Source: Marinospirillum sp.
GTDB lineage: Bacteria > Pseudomonadota > Gammaproteobacteria > Pseudomonadales > Halomonadaceae
Assembly (NCBI GenBank): GCA_007116865.1
Contig: SKHR01000207.1
Location: 1 to 11,423, forward strand
Length of the DNA: 11,423 bases
Direction of reading: 5' to 3'
In this document: positions 7,141 through 11,423 of the stretch, in pieces
How positions within the stretch are numbered: position 1 is the stretch's first letter
Layout of the letters: every line of letters starts with the position of its first letter
Notes under the pieces: model-generated
Database searches by the model: none
What the model saw: the letters and a program-made list of their open reading frames with translations, nothing else
Told to the model about the DNA's origin: nothing
Program-made: the position numbers and the translations under genes

Positions 7141-8517
7141 TCAGATAAAGGTGATGCCCACAGAAAACAGCTGTTCTACTTCACGGATGCGGCGCTTATC
7201 AACCAGAAACAAGATCACCTGATCACCGCTTTCAACCAGTAGATCATCATGTGCGATCAGTACCTCCTTGCCTCTGACCAGCGCACCGATGGTGACCCCT
7301 TCGGGTAACGGGATTTTTTCCAGGGTTCGCCCGACCAGTTTTGAACTTTTACTGTCGCCCAGAGCAACGGCCTCAATAGCTTCAGCGGCGCCTCGACGCA
7401 GTGAGTGAACATTCTTGACCTGGCCTCGACGCACATGGGTCAGGAGGCTGCCAATCGTCGCCAACTGAGGTGAAAATGCGATGTCCACCTCACCGCCTTG
7501 TACCAGATCGACATAGGCAGCATTGTTGATCAGAGTCATCACCTTGCCTGCCCCCATGCGCTTGGCGAGCAAGGAAGACATGATGTTGACTTCATCATCG
7601 TTGGTGACGGCACAGAAGATATCGGTTTCTTCAATCGACTCTTCTTGCAGCAGGTTCTTGTCGGTGGCGGTGCCGTTCAGAATGACGGTACGCTCCAGTT
7701 TCTCTGCCAGCTCAGCGCAGCGCCCCGAGTTGTACTCAATCAATTTGACCTGATATTCATTTTGCAAACTTTCTGCCAGGCGCTCACCAATATTACCGCC
7801 ACCGCCGATGATGATGCGCTTGTAACGATGGTCAATTTTGCGCATTTCACTCATCACTGCCCGAATGTCCTTGCGTGCAGCAAGAAAGAACACCTCATCA
7901 CCGGCATGAATCACGGTATCCCCCCGCGGGGTGAGGGCTTTGTTTTGTCGGTAAATCGCAGCAACACGGGTATCAACCTGAGGGATATGCTCACGAAAAG
8001 TGGCCAGTTGATGGCCCACCAATGGGCCGCCTTCAACGGCACGCACACCGACCAGCTGAACCAGACCACCAGCAAAATCCAATACCTGCAAAGCGCCTGG
8101 GTTTTCAATCAGACGGCGAATATGGTTAGTCACCACCTGTTCAGGGCTGATCAGTACATCAATGTCAAACCCCCGCTCACTGCGAAACAGCCCCTTGCGT
8201 GATAAATAAGAAGCCGAGCGAACCCGGGCGATTTTTGTGGGTGTGTTGAACAGGGCATGGGCAACCTGACAGGCCACCATGTTGACTTCATCTGAGTTGG
8301 TCACAGCAATCAGCATGTCTGCGTCTTCACAGCCTGCCTGGCGCAACACCGCCGGGTAGGAGGCTTTGCCCTGGATGACCCGCACATCCATTTTATTTTG
8401 CAGGTCACGCAGACGGTTCGCATCGGTATCGACAATGGTGATGTCATTTTCTTCAACTGCCAGGTTTTCAGCCAGAGAGCCTCCGACCTGACCCGCGCCA
8501 AGAATAATGATTTTCAT
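7141..8517 (-). CDS. trkA: Trk potassium uptake regulatory subunit TrkA
   Basis: A 458-residue peripheral cytoplasmic protein, the standard length for gammaproteobacterial TrkA. It has two tandem RCK units. The first has the nucleotide-binding loop GAGQVG at 7-12 and the acidic residue Asp30 ending the second strand. The second has GGGGNIG at 238-244 and Glu261. Each is followed by an RCK_C region (about 141-225 and 368-452). TrkA binds NAD(H) or ATP and gates the TrkH channel-like subunit. The start ATG 8517 has AAGGAG at 8527-8532, nine bases upstream and overlapping the trkH stop codon. The gene lies 13 bases after trkH, so both are surely one operon. No mutation in key motifs is seen. Confidence 0.97.
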   Translation of the reverse strand: MKIIILGAGQVGGSLAENLAVEENDITIVDTDANRLRDLQNKMDVRVIQGKASYPAVLRQAGCEDADMLIAVTNSDEVNMVACQVAHALFNTPTKIARVRSASYLSRKGLFRSERGFDIDVLISPEQVVTNHIRRLIENPGALQVLDFAGGLVQLVGVRAVEGGPLVGHQLATFREHIPQVDTRVAAIYRQNKALTPRGDTVIHAGDEVFFLAARKDIRAVMSEMRKIDHRYKRIIIGGGGNIGERLAESLQNEYQVKLIEYNSGRCAELAEKLERTVILNGTATDKNLLQEESIEETDIFCAVTNDDEVNIMSSLLAKRMGAGKVMTLINNAAYVDLVQGGEVDIAFSPQLATIGSLLTHVRRGQVKNVHSLRRGAAEAIEAVALGDSKSSKLVGRTLEKIPLPEGVTIGALVRGKEVLIAHDDLLVESGDQVILFLVDKRRIREVEQLFSVGITFI

Positions 8518-8526
8518 GGGTCAAAA

Positions 8527-8532
8527 CTCCTT
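8527..8532 (-). promoter_or_regulatory. trkA ribosome binding site overlapping the trkH stop codon
   Basis: The minus strand reads TAAGGAG across 8533-8527: the TAA ends trkH and AAGGAG serves trkA. This arrangement suggests translational coupling of the two Trk subunits. Confidence 0.6.
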
Positions 8533-10069
8533 AGGCTCGCCAGAAAGCACGAGTGAAGAGGATCATAAAGGTCACGATCTCCAAACGTCCCAGTATCATG
8601 CCGATCGCCATCAGCCATTTACCCGCATCGGGGAGGGATGAAAAGTTACCTGCAGGACCGACCGTGTCTCCCAGCCCTGGGCCGACGTTAGCCACTGCTG
8701 AAACCGCGGCGGTAAAGCTGGTAATAAAATCCAGGCCCATAAAAGACAGGGCGAAGGCCAAAACAGCAATGGTGGCAAAAAAGAAAAACGCAAAACCCAC
8801 CATTGAGCGGATAACATCATCTTCGACATGACGGCCATTGTAACGCTGGGAAAACACACCGCGCGGGTGCAGCAAGGCCAGCATCTGGTTGCGCATCAGC
8901 ATCAAGGATAATTGATGACGGAATACTTTAAAGCCACCACTGGTAGAGCCAGAGCAACCGCCAATGAACATCAGATAAAGAAAAAAGATGACCGCAAAAG
9001 AACCCCAGGCATTGTAATCAGAGGATGCGTATCCCGTTGTGGTGACAATCGAGACAATATTGAAAGCCGCATGCGTTAAGGCCTCAAACCAGTCCCAGTT
9101 TTTCTGGGTGATCAAAAAGGCGGTCATGCACAGGATGGCACCGAGCAGGATCTTGGCAAGTGCCCGCACCTGGCTGTCGCGTAACATGGGCATCGGCCGC
9201 CCTTGAATCATGTGCACATAAAGCACGAAGGGCAGTGCGCCTAAAAACATAAAGGTGATGCCGATCCATAAAATAACAGGCGTGTCGGCATACTGCCCCA
9301 TGGAGGCGTCATAATTGGCAAATCCGCCCGTTGCGGAAGTGGTCAAACCATGTACCAGGGCATCAAAAGGCGCCATGCCCGCAGCCCAGTAACTCAGGAT
9401 ACACAGCAGGGTTAAACTCACATACACCTTGCCGATGGCTTTAGCCAGGGTGCCAGAGCGTGGCACGGCTTTTTCTGACCAGTCCGATGATTCCGATTGG
9501 AATAAACGCATCCCGCCGACCTGCAAGAAGGGCAGGATCGCCATGCCCAGCACAATGATGCCAATGCCGCCTAACCACTGCAAAATTCCACGCCATAACA
9601 AAATCCCGTGGGACATAGTATCCAGCCCGGACAGGATGGTTGCCCCAGTGGTGGTCAGCCCGGAAATGCTTTCAAACATTGCATCCGCAATGGAAAGCTG
9701 AGTGGAGCCGTAATGCAGTGGAAGAGAAGAGAACAGGCTGAGAATGATCCAACCCAGGGAGGTAAGAAGAAAAATCTGTCGACCACGCAACACAAAAGGA
9801 GAAAAAGACCCTAGCAGTACCATCAGCCCACCGGTCAGCAGAGTGAACAGCATGGAGTAAAAAAATACCTGAGTATCTTGTTGCTCCCCCTCATAAAATA
9901 GCAGCACCACCGGTGCCAACTTGAAAAAACCAAGGAGCAGCACCAGCATGCCCAGTATCTTGATGATTGGTGCGAGCCATTCAAAGTGGCGACGCAGGGC
10001 AGGGACTTCCTGGCGTCGACTTGACCGGGCACTGTGATCGGGGACGGAATGTCGCGGTGATGCCTGCAT
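8531..10069 (-). CDS. trkH: Trk potassium uptake membrane subunit TrkH
   Basis: A 512-residue polytopic inner-membrane protein that forms the K+ pathway of the Trk system. All four pore repeats are visible: TTTGAT 139-144 (Gly142), TSATGGF 244-250 (Gly248), TTTGYA 343-348 (Gly346) and AVANVGPG 458-465 (Gly463). The intramembrane-loop region GGCSGSTSGGFK at 370-381 is also present, with its small residues and Lys381. The C-terminus ends FMILFTRAFW, typical of the family. Compared with the usual 480-485 residues there is an N-terminal extension of about 30 polar, Arg/Ser-rich residues before the first helix. No alternative start lies between ATG 10069 and Met41, and the Shine-Dalgarno (GAGAA) is weak. 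It is first gene of the trkH-trkA operon. TrkH and TrkI cannot be told apart with certainty; adjacency to trkA favours TrkH. Confidence 0.95.
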   Translation of the reverse strand: MQASPRHSVPDHSARSSRRQEVPALRRHFEWLAPIIKILGMLVLLLGFFKLAPVVLLFYEGEQQDTQVFFYSMLFTLLTGGLMVLLGSFSPFVLRGRQIFLLTSLGWIILSLFSSLPLHYGSTQLSIADAMFESISGLTTTGATILSGLDTMSHGILLWRGILQWLGGIGIIVLGMAILPFLQVGGMRLFQSESSDWSEKAVPRSGTLAKAIGKVYVSLTLLCILSYWAAGMAPFDALVHGLTTSATGGFANYDASMGQYADTPVILWIGITFMFLGALPFVLYVHMIQGRPMPMLRDSQVRALAKILLGAILCMTAFLITQKNWDWFEALTHAAFNIVSIVTTTGYASSDYNAWGSFAVIFFLYLMFIGGCSGSTSGGFKVFRHQLSLMLMRNQMLALLHPRGVFSQRYNGRHVEDDVIRSMVGFAFFFFATIAVLAFALSFMGLDFITSFTAAVSAVANVGPGLGDTVGPAGNFSSLPDAGKWLMAIGMILGRLEIVTFMILFTRAFWRA

Positions 10070-10163
10070 TCTGATTCTCTGGGTCAGATAACAAACGGGA
10101 TCTTAACGCGGCTGCAGCAAAGATGCTACCGCCGGCAGTCTAGCCGCTTGAGCCAGCGCAATT

Positions 10164-11423
10164 TTACTGATCTGCCTGGATTTCAAATCCTGCCGCCTGG
10201 AGCAATGCCCGGGTATAAGCGGCTCGCGGCGAAGCAAACAGCGCCTCTGTCGTAGCGGTTTCGATCGCCTGTCCCTGGTGCATCACCAGAATTCGGTGGC
10301 TCATCGCGCGCACGACCGCCAGATCATGGCTGATAAACAAATAAGCCAGTTGATGACGTGCCTGTAAATCCCTCAACAGATCAATGACCTGGCCTTGAAC
10401 GCTGCGGTCCAGTGCTGACGTGGGTTCGTCCAGCACCAGTACCTGAGGTTTGAGAATCAAAGCCCGGGCAATGGCAATACGCTGGCGCTGCCCTCCAGAA
10501 AACTCATGCGGATAACGGTGACGGCTTTCCGGGTCCATGCCGACTTCGCTCAGCACCGCACAAACCTGGGCTTCAATTTCAGGCGCAGACAGGCGAGGGT
10601 AATGCCAGGCCAGGCCTTCAGCGACAATTTCACCCACACTCAAACGTGGGCTGAGACTGCCGTAGGGGTCTTGAAACACTACCTGAAGTTTGCGCCGCCA
10701 GGGTAGCAAGGCTTTCTGGTTGAGTGACTCAATGGGTTGCCCATCGACACGGATCTGACCACTGCGAATCGCCTGCAAGCGCAATAAAGCCAACGCCAGG
10801 GTGGTTTTGCCCGAGCCACTTTCCCCCACAATGCCCAGGGTTTCACCGGCCTGCAGTGTCAGTTGCAGATCCTGAACCGCGACCAGGGGCGGTGGTTTTT
10901 TCCACCAGCGCCACCCTGTGGCCGGACGAGTAAATTCGACTCGAACCCCCTCAGCTATCAAGCGTTGCGGGGCATTGGTTTTAAGGGGCGCAGGCGCGCC
11001 ACTGGGCTGACTGGCGAGAAGATGGCGGGTGTAATCCGCCTTGGGTGAGGTAAATAATGCGGCCGTTGACTGCATTTCAACCGCCTGGCCCTGGTGTAAA
11101 ACCTGCACCTGATCACTGTAGCGCTGAACCAGATTCAAATCATGGGTGATCAGCAGAATCGCCATGCCACGCTCTTTTTGCAGGCTGCGCAGCAGGTCGA
11201 GTATTTGTTTTTGGACGGTGACATCCAATGCAGTGGTGGGCTCATCCGCAAGCAAAATATCCGGGTCGTTGGCCAGTGCCATGGCGATCATCACCCGTTG
11301 GCGCTGCCCGCCGGAAAGCTGATGCGGCCAGGCTTGGGCAATGCGCTCTGGTTCAGGCAGGCGGACGTCTTGCAGCAGCGAGAGACAGCGCGCATAAGCG
11401 GCCTCACCACTGAGTCCTTGATG
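10164..11423 (-). CDS. yejF: Tandem ATPase of oligopeptide/microcin C ABC importer, YejF-like (N-terminus off right edge)
   Basis: The frame is open to the right edge, so 419 residues are visible and roughly 110 are missing compared with the usual 530 or so. The first nucleotide-binding domain is cut: its Walker A is outside, but signature LSGGQ (visible residues 36-40), Walker B ILLADEP (56-62) and H-loop His94 are present. A linker with GWRWWKKPPP precedes the complete second domain: Walker A GESGSGKT (200-207), Q-loop Gln251, signature FSGGQ (308-312), Walker B VLVLDEP (328-334) and His366. Both domains carry the C-terminal OppD/OppF-type stretch (SPKADYTRHLL and SPRAAYTRALL). The tandem build and the second-domain sequence (RHRYPHEFSGGQRQRIAIARALILKP region) match YejF, the energising subunit of the YejABEF peptide importer. 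DppD/DppF would be separate genes. The partner permease genes should lie to the right of the window. Confidence 0.88.
   Translation of the reverse strand, partial: HQGLSGEAAYARCLSLLQDVRLPEPERIAQAWPHQLSGGQRQRVMIAMALANDPDILLADEPTTALDVTVQKQILDLLRSLQKERGMAILLITHDLNLVQRYSDQVQVLHQGQAVEMQSTAALFTSPKADYTRHLLASQPSGAPAPLKTNAPQRLIAEGVRVEFTRPATGWRWWKKPPPLVAVQDLQLTLQAGETLGIVGESGSGKTTLALALLRLQAIRSGQIRVDGQPIESLNQKALLPWRRKLQVVFQDPYGSLSPRLSVGEIVAEGLAWHYPRLSAPEIEAQVCAVLSEVGMDPESRHRYPHEFSGGQRQRIAIARALILKPQVLVLDEPTSALDRSVQGQVIDLLRDLQARHQLAYLFISHDLAVVRAMSHRILVMHQGQAIETATTEALFASPRAAYTRALLQAAGFEIQADQ

Noticed and set aside
7498..8202. Long open frame (234 codons) on the plus strand opposite trkA
   Set aside because: It lies entirely within the well-supported trkA gene, has no recognisable domain, and its composition is what the complement of trkA codons would give.
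10108..10147. Inverted repeat GCGGCT...AGCCGC between the yejF-like gene and trkH
   Set aside because: The stem is six base pairs around a loop of about 28 bases with no T tract after it on the minus strand, so it is not a convincing terminator.
11292..11294. GTG as the start of the ABC ATPase
   Set aside because: The frame continues upstream through an intact ABC signature LSGGQ to the window edge, so this codon is an internal Val and the gene is truncated only by the window.

Overview
The window looks like a chromosomal segment of a gammaproteobacterium. It carries ordinary housekeeping and transport genes at high density, with canonical Shine-Dalgarno sites and several overlapping start/stop codons. 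The TrkH-TrkA potassium system, a YejF-type peptide ABC ATPase, a CbrA-like symporter/histidine kinase and a Sco-family copper protein together suggest an aquatic or marine Oceanospirillales/Alteromonadales/Pseudomonadales-type lineage. That placement is inference; no rRNA or other phylogenetic marker is present. I see no mobile element, CRISPR array, tRNA or prophage.

Layout. (a) 1-6035, minus strand, read from right to left: a probable six-gene operon. It starts with a stand-alone receiver protein (5646-6035). Next is a membrane-anchored protein that joins a degenerate histidine-kinase-like region to a DnaQ-type 3'-5' exonuclease (3613-5649). Then come a 71-residue two-helix membrane protein (3419-3634) and a 920-residue SSS symporter/STAC/histidine kinase (667-3429). 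The first four genes overlap one another by 4, 22 and 11 bases. After gaps of 29 and 57 bases follow a DUF2946-like small secreted or anchored protein (257-637) and the N-terminal part of a Sco1/SenC protein that runs off the left edge. (b) 6179-7135, plus strand: a divergent CaCA-family (YrbG-like) sodium/calcium antiporter. It ends 5 bases from the convergent trkA stop codon. (c) 8531-10069 and 7141-8517, minus strand: the trkH-trkA operon, with the trkA ribosome binding site overlapping the trkH stop. (d) 10164-11423, minus strand: a tandem ATPase of a Yej-type oligopeptide ABC importer, cut off by the right edge.

How they may work together: the kinase probably senses a solute or transport state through its symporter half and phosphorylates the coupled receiver. 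The receiver has no output domain, so it must act through a partner. The adjacent exonuclease/pseudokinase is the obvious candidate, which would make an unusual signalling unit. This is inference from overlap and domain content. The Trk genes and the antiporter form a neighbouring monovalent/divalent cation transport block. The Sco/DUF2946 pair points to copper handling or cytochrome oxidase assembly.
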